Notes under the pieces: generated by a model
Databases searched by the model: none
What the model was told of the DNA's origin: nothing
Seen by the model: only the letters and a program-made list of their open reading frames with translations
Source of the DNA: Planotetraspora kaengkrachanensis
GTDB taxonomy: Bacteria > Actinomycetota > Actinomycetes > Streptosporangiales > Streptosporangiaceae
DNA: 64,000 nt
Reading direction: 5' to 3'
Assembly: GCF_016862895.1 (NCBI RefSeq)
Contig: NZ_BONV01000010.1
Coordinates: 62,001-126,000 of the forward strand
Part shown: piece after piece, positions 50,551 through 59,516 of the stretch
How positions within the stretch are numbered: the first letter of the stretch is position 1
Layout: each line of letters starts with the position of its first letter
Translations under genes and position numbers: made by a program

Positions 50551-50952
50551 GTGCAACTCGCCGCACTCACCGTATGGCTGGTCTCTACCCTGGCCGGGCT
50601 GTACCTCATGATCCGGTGGCTGGCGGAAGGCGGCCTGCGTCCGCAGGGCACCAAGGTCACCCGCTATCCCCGCACTCTGATCGTCGGCCACCCGGTCCTC
50701 GCCGTCGCCGGGCTCGTCCTGTGGGTGGTCTTCCTCGTCACCCACGACGAGACCTACGCCTGGGCCGCCCTGGTCGTGATCACCGCGGTCGCGCTGCTCG
50801 GATTCACGATGCTGACGCGCTGGCTGGGCGGAGGGCGCCACGCGCGGGGCGCGGGAAGCAGGCGCCCGATGCTCGCCATCCTCCTGCACGGCGTCACGGG
50901 CATGTCCACCTTCGTGCTCGTCATGCTGATCACGACGACGATCCGCTGGTAG
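50551..50952 (+). CDS. Small four-span membrane protein
   Basis: This 133-residue protein is made of four hydrophobic segments: AALTVWLVSTLAGLYLMI, LIVGHPVLAVAGLVLWVVF, WAALVVITAVALLGFTML and LHGVTGMSTFVLVMLITT. Two His sit within or beside them. GGAGGG precedes GTG 50551. I do not recognise the family. It is divergent from the RibD-like gene. Confidence 0.78.
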   Translation: MQLAALTVWLVSTLAGLYLMIRWLAEGGLRPQGTKVTRYPRTLIVGHPVLAVAGLVLWVVFLVTHDETYAWAALVVITAVALLGFTMLTRWLGGGRHARGAGSRRPMLAILLHGVTGMSTFVLVMLITTTIRW

Positions 50953-51010
50953 CGCCCGGAGGGCCGCCGGCGATCTGGCGCGGGGCCGGACGGCGATCTA
51001 CAGTGCGCGC

Positions 51011-53080
51011 ATGGGCATCGGGCTGACCACCGACCACCGGGACCTCGCGGCGTCCGTACGGCGTTTCGCCGAACGGCGGATCCCCGTCAGAGCCGCCGAC
51101 CACCGCGAGTTCTGGGACGACCTGGCCGCGCAGGGGCTGCTCGGCCTGCACCTGCCCGAGGAGCACGGAGGGCAGGGGTTCGGGACGCCGGAACTGGCCG
51201 TCGTCCTTGAGGTGCTCGGCGAACGCTGCGCCCCCGGCCCGTTCCTGCCCACGGTGATCGCGTCAGCCCTCGTCGCCGGATCGGGGACGGAGGCCCTCCG
51301 GGCCGAACTGCTCCCCCGGCTGGCCGACGGCTCGCTCACCGCGGCCGTCGCGTTCCCGGAGACCTCCCAGGAGGGGCTCGCCCTCGGCGAGCCCGACGCC
51401 GGCATCGTGATCACGCCCGTGGGCGGCCGCTGGGCGGTCCTGGACGCCGCGGACGTCACGATCGAGGCGGCCGCCGGCCTCGACCTCACCCGCGGGCTCG
51501 TCCACGTGTCCGTTCACGCCGCAGACGACGTGGACGAGGACCGCGTTCTGCCGGACGTGACCTCGGCGACGGTCCGCGACGTGATCGCCGTGCTCGCGGG
51601 GGCGGAGGCCTGCGGGGTCGCGGCGTGGGCCGTGTCGACGGCGGCCGAGTACGCCAGGACCCGGGTCCAGTTCGGGCGGCCCATCGGGCAGTTCCAGGGC
51701 GTCAAGCACCGCTGCGCCTCGATGCTGGTCGCGCTGGAGCAGGCAAGGGCGGCCGTGTGGGACGCGGCCCGCGCCGTCGAGGACGGCCACGGAACGCGGA
51801 TCGCCGCAGCGGGGGCGGCCGTCGTCGCCCCGGACGCGGCGGTGCGCTGCGCGGCCGGCGCGATCCAGGTGCTCGGCGGCATCGGCTACACCTTCGAGCA
51901 CGACGCCCATCTGTACTACCGGCGGGCCCTCGCGCTCCGCGCGCTGGCGGGCGATCCCGGGGTGTGGGCCGGTCAGGTGACGCGCCTCGCGATGGCGGGC
52001 GGCCGCAGGGACCTCGAGCCCGACCTGCCCGACGAGGCCCTGCCGCTGCGGGAGCGGATCCGCGCGGAGGCGGCCCGGCTCGGCGCGCTGGATCCCGCGG
52101 AGCGGCGTGCCGGGTTCGCGAGCGGAGGCTGGATGATTCCGCACCTGCCCGAGCCGTGGGGCAGGGCCGCCTCGCCGCTGGAACAGGTGATCATCCAGCA
52201 GGAGTTCCGGCATCTCGGCCGCCCCAACCTCGGCATCGCGGCGTGGGCCGTCCCCTCCATCGTCCGGTACGGCACCCGCGAGCAGCAGGAAGAATTCCTC
52301 CCCGGGACGCTCAGAGGCGAGATCGTCTGGTGCCAGCTGTTCAGCGAGCCGGGGGCGGGCTCCGACCTCGCGTCGTTGACGACGAAGGCGGTACGGGCGG
52401 AGGGCGGCTGGCTCATCAGCGGCCAGAAGATCTGGACGTCCCTCGCCCAGTACGCCCGTTGGGCGATCTGCCTGGCCAGGACCGACCCGGACGCGCCCAA
52501 ACACGAGGGCATCACCTACTTCCTCGTGGACATGTCCTCCCCGGGTGTGGAGGTCCGCCCGCTCAAGGAGATCAACGGCGACGAGATCTTCAACCAGGTC
52601 TTCCTCGACGACGTCTTCGTGCCGGACTCGCTGGTGGTCGGAGAGCCCGGCCAGGGATGGCGGGTCGCGAGGGACACCCTGTCGCACGAGAGGGTGTCCC
52701 TCGGCGACTCCTGGGGCCCCGGCTCGCAGCACGGCGACATGGCCGCCCATCTCGCCAAGGCCGGGCCGTTGCGCGAGTCACAACTCGAGGAGGCGGGCCG
52801 GCTCTACGCCGAGGGTCACGCCATCTCCGCCCTCGGGCTGCGGGTCACCCTGGCCCGGCTGGAGGGGACGGACTCCGGCGCCGCCTCCAGCGTGCGCAAA
52901 CTGCTCGGCATGGGCCAGGCGCAGCGGGTCTCGGAGTTCTGCTGGTCGCTGAACCCCTCCGACCCCCACTGGAGCCGGATGATCCTCACCACGAGGGCCT
53001 TCACGATCGGCGGCGGCACGACCGAGGTGCAGCTGAACATCATCGGAGAGCGCGCCCTCGGCCTCCCCCGCGACCCCTGA
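51011..53080 (+). CDS. Fused two-domain acyl-CoA dehydrogenase
   Basis: This 689-residue protein is two acyl-CoA dehydrogenases joined end to end. The first half (about 1-335) runs from DHRDLAASVRRFAERRI to QVLGGIGYTFEHDAHLYYRR. The second half (about 345-689) has its own N-terminal domain, the FAD block QLFSEPGAGSDLASLTTKA near 440, SGQKIWTSLAQYARWAICL near 470 and a C-terminal GGGTTEVQLNIIGERALGLP. Ordinary members are single 380-residue subunits. In actinobacteria the steroid and CoA-ester enzymes of the FadE type are heterotetramers, some as such fusions (FadE34). Substrate unknown. Confidence 0.9.
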   Translation: MGIGLTTDHRDLAASVRRFAERRIPVRAADHREFWDDLAAQGLLGLHLPEEHGGQGFGTPELAVVLEVLGERCAPGPFLPTVIASALVAGSGTEALRAELLPRLADGSLTAAVAFPETSQEGLALGEPDAGIVITPVGGRWAVLDAADVTIEAAAGLDLTRGLVHVSVHAADDVDEDRVLPDVTSATVRDVIAVLAGAEACGVAAWAVSTAAEYARTRVQFGRPIGQFQGVKHRCASMLVALEQARAAVWDAARAVEDGHGTRIAAAGAAVVAPDAAVRCAAGAIQVLGGIGYTFEHDAHLYYRRALALRALAGDPGVWAGQVTRLAMAGGRRDLEPDLPDEALPLRERIRAEAARLGALDPAERRAGFASGGWMIPHLPEPWGRAASPLEQVIIQQEFRHLGRPNLGIAAWAVPSIVRYGTREQQEEFLPGTLRGEIVWCQLFSEPGAGSDLASLTTKAVRAEGGWLISGQKIWTSLAQYARWAICLARTDPDAPKHEGITYFLVDMSSPGVEVRPLKEINGDEIFNQVFLDDVFVPDSLVVGEPGQGWRVARDTLSHERVSLGDSWGPGSQHGDMAAHLAKAGPLRESQLEEAGRLYAEGHAISALGLRVTLARLEGTDSGAASSVRKLLGMGQAQRVSEFCWSLNPSDPHWSRMILTTRAFTIGGGTTEVQLNIIGERALGLPRDP

Positions 53081-53198
53081 CCTCCCGGCCCCGGGGCCAC
53101 GCTTCGGCGGCGTCCCGGACGTTCGATACCCGGTGGCCACGTGAGCTGCCGAGGCGTACGGTGAGTGAGTACGTGATCGCCCCCCGTAAGGAGCGCCG

Positions 53199-53435
53199 AT
53201 GGAGGCTTCGTCGGACGGCCGGATCCTGCTCTTCATCGCCATCGGCATCGCTCTGTTCGTCGCGGGGCGCAAGTTCCAGCTCATGCTCAACGCGTGGCGG
53301 GACTGGCGGAAGGCGGTGGAGGGCCTCCCCAAACTCCGTTCCACGGCCTGGGGCGGCGTCGGGACGATGATCAGGGTCGGGTTGGTCGCGGCCTTGGTGC
53401 TCGTGGTCGCGACCATGGTGGACCGCCACGTCTGA
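53199..53435 (+). CDS. Small two-span membrane protein
   Basis: This 78-residue protein has hydrophobic segments near residues 9-22 (ILLFIAIGIALFVAG) and 57-73 (VGLVAALVLVVATMV) around a basic middle. AAGGAG precedes ATG 53199. The family is not recognised. It lies 118 bp after the fused dehydrogenase. Confidence 0.75.
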   Translation: MEASSDGRILLFIAIGIALFVAGRKFQLMLNAWRDWRKAVEGLPKLRSTAWGGVGTMIRVGLVAALVLVVATMVDRHV

Positions 53436-53510
53436 CCGGGCCGTAGACGCCGGCCGGACCGGGGGCGTCGACCGGACCGGGAGCGTCGACCGATGATTCC
53501 TGGCGCGGGC

Positions 53511-54524
53511 TCAGGCGTCCGCCTCGCCGGCGGACGGCCTCGCCTTCGACGGCTGGACCCGCTTGGGCTCCCCCGGCATCTTGGGGTAGTTCGGCGGGTA
53601 CGGCATGTCGCCCCGGTCGTCGGCGGCGTACCACTCCAGCAGCGTGTCGAGGGCGAACACCTGGTCGCCGATGCCCCGGTGGACGTCGCCCAGTTTCGCG
53701 AACCGCTCCGGCATGGTCCTGATGTCGAAGTCGCCGGGGTCGCAGTCCTCCAGCTCGTCCCAGGTCACCGGCGCGGAGACGCGGGCGTCGGGGCGGGCGC
53801 GGACCGAGTAGGCGCCGACCACCGTGCGGTCCAGCGCGTTCTGGTTGAAGTCGATGAAGACCCGCTCGCCGCGCTCCTCCTTCCACCAGGCCGTCGTCGC
53901 GAGGTCCGGACGGCGGCGCTCCACCTCGCGGGCGAGGGCGATGCCGGCGTGCCGGACGTCGACGAACGACCAGCGGGGCTCGACGCGGATGGTGATGTGG
54001 ATGCCGCGGTTCCCCGACGTCTTCGGGAAGCCTTCGACGCCCAGTTCCCCGAGGACCTCCCTGGCGGTGAACGCGACCTTCCGCGCCTCCTCGAACCCCG
54101 TCCCCGGCTGCGGGTCGATGTCGATGCGCAGCTCGTCGGGATGTTCCAGGTCGGGCCGGCGCGCGGCCCAGGGGTGGAAGTCGATCGTGCCGAGGTTGGC
54201 GCACCACGCGAAGGCGGCGACCTCGGTCGGGCAGAAGGCGTCGGCCGTGCGGCCGCTGGGGAAGCGCACGGTGGCCGTCTCGATCCAGTCGGGATGCTTG
54301 GGCATCCGCTTCTGGTAGATCGCCTCCGACTCGACGCCGTCCGGATGCCGTTTCAGGTACGTGGGCCGGTCGCCGAGCGCGCGGAGCACGCCGTCGCCGA
54401 CGCTGATGTAGTACTCCACCAGGTCGCGCTTGGTGGCCCCGGCGGCGGGAAAGTAGACCTTGTCCGGGTTCGTGACCTTGACGGTCCGTCCACCGGCGTC
54501 GATTTCGATGTACGGCGATGCCAT
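53511..54524 (-). CDS. ligD: LigD-type polymerase/primase domain protein
   Basis: This 337-residue protein is the stand-alone polymerase domain of bacterial non-homologous end-joining enzymes (archaeo-eukaryotic primase fold). It has VTNPDKVYFPAAGATKRDLV near residue 17, the metal motif LRIDIDPQPGTGF near residue 130, TSGNRGIHITIRVEP near residue 165 and FIDFNQNALDRTVVGAYSVR near residue 218. ATG 54524 (MASPYIEIDAGG) is preferred over upstream in-frame starts. Ligase activity would come from another protein such as the LigC 4 kb away. Confidence 0.92.
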   Translation of the reverse strand: MASPYIEIDAGGRTVKVTNPDKVYFPAAGATKRDLVEYYISVGDGVLRALGDRPTYLKRHPDGVESEAIYQKRMPKHPDWIETATVRFPSGRTADAFCPTEVAAFAWCANLGTIDFHPWAARRPDLEHPDELRIDIDPQPGTGFEEARKVAFTAREVLGELGVEGFPKTSGNRGIHITIRVEPRWSFVDVRHAGIALAREVERRRPDLATTAWWKEERGERVFIDFNQNALDRTVVGAYSVRARPDARVSAPVTWDELEDCDPGDFDIRTMPERFAKLGDVHRGIGDQVFALDTLLEWYAADDRGDMPYPPNYPKMPGEPKRVQPSKARPSAGEADA

Positions 54525-54956
54525 GGCTCGGACACTACCCCGGAAGAGGCGGGAAAGAGGGTCCGTCCCGGGCTGCCAACGGCGGCCGGACCGGGAGCAC
54601 CCACGAGCCACCCCGCCCACCCGGCGCGGGGCCCGTGGCCGCGGCGTGGACGGCGCTCACGTGACGAGCGCCGTCTCCCCCGCGACGGGACGGACACGAC
54701 GGGCCGCCCGGACGGGCGGCATCCTCTTGCCGTCCGGCGGCGCCCAGCACGGGTAGGGCGCTTCGCCGCCGGGACGGCGGGACAGGCCGGCCCCCTCCGG
54801 AACGGATGGTCGGACGGCCTCCTCACCAGTGAAGACGCAAAAAGAATGGCGAATGGATGCTTCGCCGGAAAGAACTCTTGCGGGAAGATCCCCCGGGTGC
54901 GCGTGGTTCTTAGTACGTAATCCCCACAGGGGGCGGCCGCGCTTAGGCTGGTGAAC
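54525..54956. other. Intergenic region between ligD-type gene and msrB
   Basis: This 432-bp gap separates two divergent genes. A TAGGCT at 54944-54949 sits where a -10 would give an msrB transcript starting at or near its ATG, that is, leaderless. I see no repeat, RNA gene or convincing small ORF in the rest. Confidence 0.5.
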
Positions 54957-55358
54957 ATGGACAAGGTGGTCAAGAGCGACGCCGAGTGGCGCGTGCAGTT
55001 GTCGCCCGAGGAGTTCCGCGTGCTCCGGCAGGCCGGGACGGAGCGGCCCTTCACCGGTGAGTATGTGGACACCAAGACGACGGGCGTCTACACGTGCCGC
55101 GCGTGTGGAGCAGAGCTGTTCCGCTCGGACACGAAGTTCGAGTCCCACTGCGGATGGCCGTCGTTCTTCGAACCGTCGAAGTCGGAGGCGGTGACCCTCA
55201 TCGAGGACGACTCCCTCGGAATGAGCAGGGTGGAGGTCCGCTGCGCCCGGTGCGACTCCCACCTCGGGCACGTCTTCCACGGGGAGGGCTATCCCACTCC
55301 CACGGACGACCGCTACTGCATCAACTCGGTGTCGCTGACCCTGACGCCCGCGGAGTGA
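54957..55358 (+). CDS. msrB: Peptide-methionine (R)-S-oxide reductase
   Basis: This 133-residue enzyme repairs methionine-R-sulfoxide in proteins. Two zinc knuckles, YTCRACGAELF near residue 44 and VRCARCDSHLGHVF near residue 94, frame CGWPSF. The catalytic Cys is in RYCINSVSL near residue 122. ATG 54957 is taken as start because of the -10-like TAGGCT just upstream; GTG 54951 is also in frame. Monocistronic. Confidence 0.96.
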   Translation: MDKVVKSDAEWRVQLSPEEFRVLRQAGTERPFTGEYVDTKTTGVYTCRACGAELFRSDTKFESHCGWPSFFEPSKSEAVTLIEDDSLGMSRVEVRCARCDSHLGHVFHGEGYPTPTDDRYCINSVSLTLTPAE

Positions 55359-55415
55359 CCTGAGAAGTGACCCGGTCCGTACGGCGTGCACGCACAGGCG
55401 CCACGCCGTACGGCG

Positions 55416-55997
55416 TCACCGGGGCTCGGGGCTGGTGACCTGACAGTCGGGATCATCCGGGCCGAGGACGTTGGCGAGGACCGGGTTGCCGTTCTCCCCG
55501 AGATCGGCCTGGACGAAGACGACCCGCGAGGTGTCGCCCGCCGCCGCCAGGTACTCCAGCCCCCGCTCGCACAACGTGATCGCGGCGTCGGAGTCGTCGG
55601 CGGCCTCCGGGAGGTCGGTGTAGATCCGCAGGTATCCCCCGGTCGTGCGGATGTCGCGGACCAGGGCCGACGTGCGGTCCCGCCATCGGGTACGGAAGAA
55701 GGCGACGGCCTTGTCGTCGGTGTAGTCCGACCGCGTCGGCGCCGCCATCCCCACCGTCTCGTCCGGCTCGCGCGGGGCGTCGTCCCGCGCGCGGACGTCG
55801 ATCCGGGTGACCGGCCCCGCGTCCGGTCCCGCGGGCGCGATGGCCGTACGGGATCCGGACGGCCACAGCTGGACCGGCCCCATCGTCACGAGGACGGCTG
55901 TCGCGATCACCGCCGCGCCGACGCTCCCCTCGACGACCCAGCTGCGTGACCGGGTCTTGCGGCGGCGCCCTCTGGAACGTGCCACATGCCTCGACAC
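55416..55997 (-). CDS. Membrane-anchored protein of unknown function
   Basis: This 193-residue protein has a basic N-terminus (RHVARSRGRRRKTRSRSW), one membrane span near residue 25-40 (SVGAAVIATAVLVTMG) and an outside domain of about 140 residues with FFRTRWRDRTSALVRDIRTT and two Cys (TLCERGLEYL and DPDCQVTS). GTG 55997 follows GGTGAGG at a good distance; a TTG further upstream is also open. I do not recognise the family. Confidence 0.75.
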   Translation of the reverse strand: MSRHVARSRGRRRKTRSRSWVVEGSVGAAVIATAVLVTMGPVQLWPSGSRTAIAPAGPDAGPVTRIDVRARDDAPREPDETVGMAAPTRSDYTDDKAVAFFRTRWRDRTSALVRDIRTTGGYLRIYTDLPEAADDSDAAITLCERGLEYLAAAGDTSRVVFVQADLGENGNPVLANVLGPDDPDCQVTSPEPR

Positions 55998-56072
55998 GGC
56001 GGCCTCACCTGGATAGGGGATTTCCACCGAGTATGACAAAGATCACAGTGTGACACCGGCGGTTTCCCCTCA

Positions 56073-56774
56073 TCAGGGCAGTGCGGCGATGAGCTCGCTG
56101 ACGGGCTTGCGGGTGCCCGTGTAGAAGGGGATCTCGACCCGGGTGTGCCGCCGGGCCTCGGCTCCGCGCAGATGGCGCATCAGGTCGACGATCCGGTGGA
56201 GCTCGTCGGCCTCGAAGGCGAGCATCCACTCGAAGTCGTTGAGCGCGAAGCAGGCGACGGTGTTGGCCCGCACGTCGGGATAGTCGCGCGCCATCTTGCC
56301 GTGCTCGGCGAGCATCCGCCTGCGGTCGGCGTCGTCGAGCAGGTACCACTCCAGCGACCTGACGAACGGGTAGACGCAGACGAAGCCCCGCGGCTCCTCC
56401 TCGGCCAGGAAGGCCGGGATGTGGGACTTGTTGAACTCGGCGGGCCGGTGCAGGGCCATCGCCGACCAGACGGGCTCGCTGGCCCGGCCGAGCTCGGTGC
56501 GGCGCAGACGCGTGTAGACCTCCTGCAGGTCCTCCGCGGAGGGGGCGTGCCACCAGAACATGTAGTCGGCGTCCGCCCGGAAGCCGGAGACGTCGTAGCA
56601 CCCGCGGGTCACCACGTCCTTGCCCGCCGACTGCTCCAGGAGCTCGCTCACCTCACCGGCGACGGCCTCGCGGCCGGGCGGGAGCTGGTCACGGAGCCTG
56701 AAGACCGACCACATCGTGTAGCGGATTACCTGGTTGAGATCACGCGCCTTGGGCCGCGCGGTGCCGTCCGTCAT
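56073..56774 (-). CDS. hemQ: Coproheme decarboxylase (hydrogen peroxide-dependent heme synthase)
   Basis: This enzyme of about 233 residues makes heme b from iron-coproporphyrin III, the last step of the Gram-positive heme route. It has [14 protein letters not shown] near the start, [16 protein letters not shown] near residue 70, [12 protein letters not shown] near residue 133 with the catalytic Tyr and [15 protein letters not shown] near residue 158 with the heme-ligand His. It lies 18 bp after cgoX, in one operon. Start ATG 56774 or 56783. Confidence 0.95.
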   Translation of the reverse strand: MTDGTARPKARDLNQVIRYTMWSVFRLRDQLPPGREAVAGEVSELLEQSAGKDVVTRGCYDVSGFRADADYMFWWHAPSAEDLQEVYTRLRRTELGRASEPVWSAMALHRPAEFNKSHIPAFLAEEEPRGFVCVYPFVRSLEWYLLDDADRRRMLAEHGKMARDYPDVRANTVACFALNDFEWMLAFEADELHRIVDLMRHLRGAEARRHTRVEIPFYTGTRKPVSELIAALP

Positions 56775-56792
56775 AGGCCCCATTCTGCCGTC

Positions 56793-58232
56793 TCAGGCGT
56801 CCGGTTCCTCCCGCGCCCCGGCCGTGGACCGGGCGTTGAGGTGGTCGAGGACGCGGGCGGCGGCCGTACGGCCCGTGGCGATGCAGGCCGGGATGCCCAC
56901 ACCGTCGTAGGCGGCTCCGCACACGGCCAGGCCCGGTTGGTCCGCAACCGCGGCGCGGACGCGCGCGACCCGGTCGAGATGACCGACGTCGTACTGGGGA
57001 AGCGCGCCACCCCACCGGGTGACCCGGGTGTCGATCGGCAGCCCGCGCACCCCCATGGTCTCGGTCATCTCGTTCATCGCGAAGGCCACGAGCTCGGCGT
57101 CGTCCCGCTGGAGCAGGGCCTCCTCCCCCAGCCGGCCGATCGAGCAGCGCACGAGGACCAGGTTCGGGTCGGCCCCGGCGAGGTGCGGCCACTTGGTGGT
57201 GCTGAACGTCACGGCCTTGACCGGCCTGCCCTCGACCGGCGGCACGAGGTATCCGCTGCCGGACGGCGGTTCGGGGAAGGCGGATGCCGGATACGCGAGG
57301 GTGACGATCGCCATGCTGGCGTACTCGATCCCGGCCAGTTCCGCCGCGGCCCTCGGCGCCTCCCGCTCCAGCAGCCGCGCGGCGGCGGTGGCGGGCACGG
57401 CCAGGATGACGGCGTCGGCCTCGACGGCCTCCTCCTCCCGGGTGGGCCCGGTGATCAGCCGCCAGCCGTCCGGGGTGCGCACGAGGTCGCGGACCATCAC
57501 CCCGGTGCGCACCTCGGCGCCCGACGCCGCGGCCACGGCCCCGGGCAGGCCGCCCAGGCCGCCCTTGAGCGTGATGAAGACCGGGCCCGCGTCCTTCGGC
57601 GCCTTGGCGGCCAGGTCCCTCGCCGCCTTCAGCAGGGACCGCTCCGTGCGGGCCGCCGCCGCGACGCCGGGCATCGTGGCCTCGAGGGAGAGCGTCTCGG
57701 CCCGGCCCGCGTAGACCCCGCCGAGCAGCGGTTCGATCATCCGGTCCACGACCTCGCCTCCGACGCGCGCCCTGATGTACGCGGCGACCGAGACGTCCGT
57801 CGTGACCAGCGTCGGGGGAAGCACCTGGTCGAGCGGCACCCGCGCGAGACCTCCGGGCGACAGGATGCCCGAGCGGGCGAGCGCCGCCACGTCGGACGGC
57901 ACTCCCATCACGTGCCCCTTGGGCAGCAGGCGCAGCGCCCCCCTGGACAGGATGGCCGACGTGGTCGTGCCGGGGTTCACGAGCGTGTCGCCGAGCCCGG
58001 CCTGCCGCGCGAGTTCCTTGCCCTCTGGCCGCCGCGCGAGCATGGCCTCGGCCCCGGCGTCGATCTCCACGCCGCCGACCTCAGAGGAGAACAGCTTGCC
58101 TCCCGTGCGCGACGCGCCGTCGAGCACAGTGATCCGCAACGTCGGGTCGCCGCGGTGGAGATGCCACGCGGCGGCCAGGCCGGCGATGCCCGCCCCCACG
58201 ACGACCACACGACGGCCAGAGGTCCCTTCCAT
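56793..58232 (-). CDS. cgoX: Coproporphyrinogen III/protoporphyrinogen oxidase
   Basis: This 479-residue flavoprotein oxidises coproporphyrinogen III (or protoporphyrinogen IX) with O2. It has the FAD motif VVVVGAGIAGLAAAWHL at the N-terminus, GGKLFSSEVGGVEIDAGAEA near residue 45 and CGAAYDGVGIPACIATGR near residue 445. HemQ downstream means the coproporphyrin-dependent route, so coproporphyrinogen is the likely substrate. It is the first gene of the cgoX-hemQ pair. Confidence 0.95.
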   Translation of the reverse strand: MEGTSGRRVVVVGAGIAGLAAAWHLHRGDPTLRITVLDGASRTGGKLFSSEVGGVEIDAGAEAMLARRPEGKELARQAGLGDTLVNPGTTTSAILSRGALRLLPKGHVMGVPSDVAALARSGILSPGGLARVPLDQVLPPTLVTTDVSVAAYIRARVGGEVVDRMIEPLLGGVYAGRAETLSLEATMPGVAAAARTERSLLKAARDLAAKAPKDAGPVFITLKGGLGGLPGAVAAASGAEVRTGVMVRDLVRTPDGWRLITGPTREEEAVEADAVILAVPATAAARLLEREAPRAAAELAGIEYASMAIVTLAYPASAFPEPPSGSGYLVPPVEGRPVKAVTFSTTKWPHLAGADPNLVLVRCSIGRLGEEALLQRDDAELVAFAMNEMTETMGVRGLPIDTRVTRWGGALPQYDVGHLDRVARVRAAVADQPGLAVCGAAYDGVGIPACIATGRTAAARVLDHLNARSTAGAREEPDA

Positions 58233-58385
58233 ATCGACTGAAGTTACCGTCCCTTTCCTTCGGCCCCGGCACCGCCGTGCAAGGTCACGGGCCGGGCTCC
58301 GGGCGATGGCTCAGCGAGATCGACACGTGACGGCATCGTGACGCCGGTAGCGAAACCGGCCCGTGAGGGGATCCGTCTCAAGGAC

Positions 58386-59513
58386 ATGAGACGAATCCGG
58401 TACGGCGTCGCCCTCGTCGCGGCGACCGCTTTCCTGATCTCGGGATGCGGCGCCGGCTCAGAGTCGGGCATGTCGAGCACGGCCGACGGGGCGGTCGCCC
58501 CAGTGGCCCCTGAGTCGGTCACCGCCGAGGACGCCGCCGGCGGCCCCGTGGGGTCCGGGGGATCCGTGGCATCCGGGGGCTCCGTGGGGTCCTCCGCGGG
58601 TCCCGGAGCGCCCAGGGCGGGCAACGCCAAGATCGTGTCCTCGGACAGGTCCCTCGTCCAGACGGCGGAGCTCACCGTGCAGGCCAAGGACGTGACGGGC
58701 ACGGCGGACAAGGCGCGCCAGATCGTGACCGCGGCCGGCGGCTACGCATCCGACGAGAAGAGCACCTCCCAGCCGGGCAACGACATCGCGGTCGTCACCT
58801 TCAAGGTCCCACCGGCCCAGTACCCGGACGTGCTCGCACGGCTCGGCCGCGACCTGGGCAAACGGATCTCGCAGCAGCAGGGGACCGAGGACGTCACCGG
58901 GGAGGTCGCCGACGTCGCCAGCCGGGTGAAGTCGGCCGAGTCCTCGCTCGCCCAGTTCCGCCGGCTGCTGTCGAAGGCCACGGCGATCGGCGAGATCCTG
59001 GAGATCGAGCGGGAGATCGCCGGCAGGGAGGCCGACCTCGAGTCGCTGCAGGCCCGGCAGCGGGCGCTGTCGGAGCGGACCGGCATGGCGACCATCACGC
59101 TCACCGTGGTCCTGCCGCCGACCCCGGCGCAGGCCGCGGAAGTCGCCGAGCCGGAGGGGCCGAGCTTCCTCTCGGGTCTGGAGAAGGGCTGGGAGACGCT
59201 GGTGGCGTCGACCGGCGTCGCCCTCGCCGTGCTGGGCGCGCTGCTCCCGTGGCTGGTCGTGGCCGTCGTCGGCTGGCTGGCCGTCGTCACGGCCATGCGC
59301 CGGCTCAGGCCACGCCGTACGGCAGGCACACCGGCGAAGAGATCGGGCGGCGAGCCGCCCGTGCCGGTGATGGCGGGCGGACCACCCCCAGGAACGGCCG
59401 CAGGAACGCCTGCGGGAACGGCCGCTGCGGCACCTCCAGGGCCGCCACCCGGCCCGCCGCACGGTGACCGGCCGGGCGACGGCCCACAGGAGGGACCTCC
59501 GCCCGGGCGGTGA
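58386..59513 (+). CDS. DUF4349 lipoprotein
   Basis: This 375-residue exported lipoprotein has signal peptide RRIRYGVALVAATAFLISGC with the lipobox Cys at residue 20. A Gly/Ser-rich linker (GSGGSVASGGSVGSSAG) follows, then a DUF4349 domain with SLVQTAELTVQAKDVTGTAD near residue 82 and a predicted coiled coil near residues 178-230. A C-terminal membrane span (TGVALAVLGALLPWLVVAVVGWLAV) and a Pro-rich tail come last. Having both a lipid anchor and a membrane span is typical of the family. Function unknown. It lies between cgoX and hemE on the other strand. Confidence 0.88.
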   Translation: MRRIRYGVALVAATAFLISGCGAGSESGMSSTADGAVAPVAPESVTAEDAAGGPVGSGGSVASGGSVGSSAGPGAPRAGNAKIVSSDRSLVQTAELTVQAKDVTGTADKARQIVTAAGGYASDEKSTSQPGNDIAVVTFKVPPAQYPDVLARLGRDLGKRISQQQGTEDVTGEVADVASRVKSAESSLAQFRRLLSKATAIGEILEIEREIAGREADLESLQARQRALSERTGMATITLTVVLPPTPAQAAEVAEPEGPSFLSGLEKGWETLVASTGVALAVLGALLPWLVVAVVGWLAVVTAMRRLRPRRTAGTPAKRSGGEPPVPVMAGGPPPGTAAGTPAGTAAAAPPGPPPGPPHGDRPGDGPQEGPPPGR

Positions 59514-59516
59514 GAC

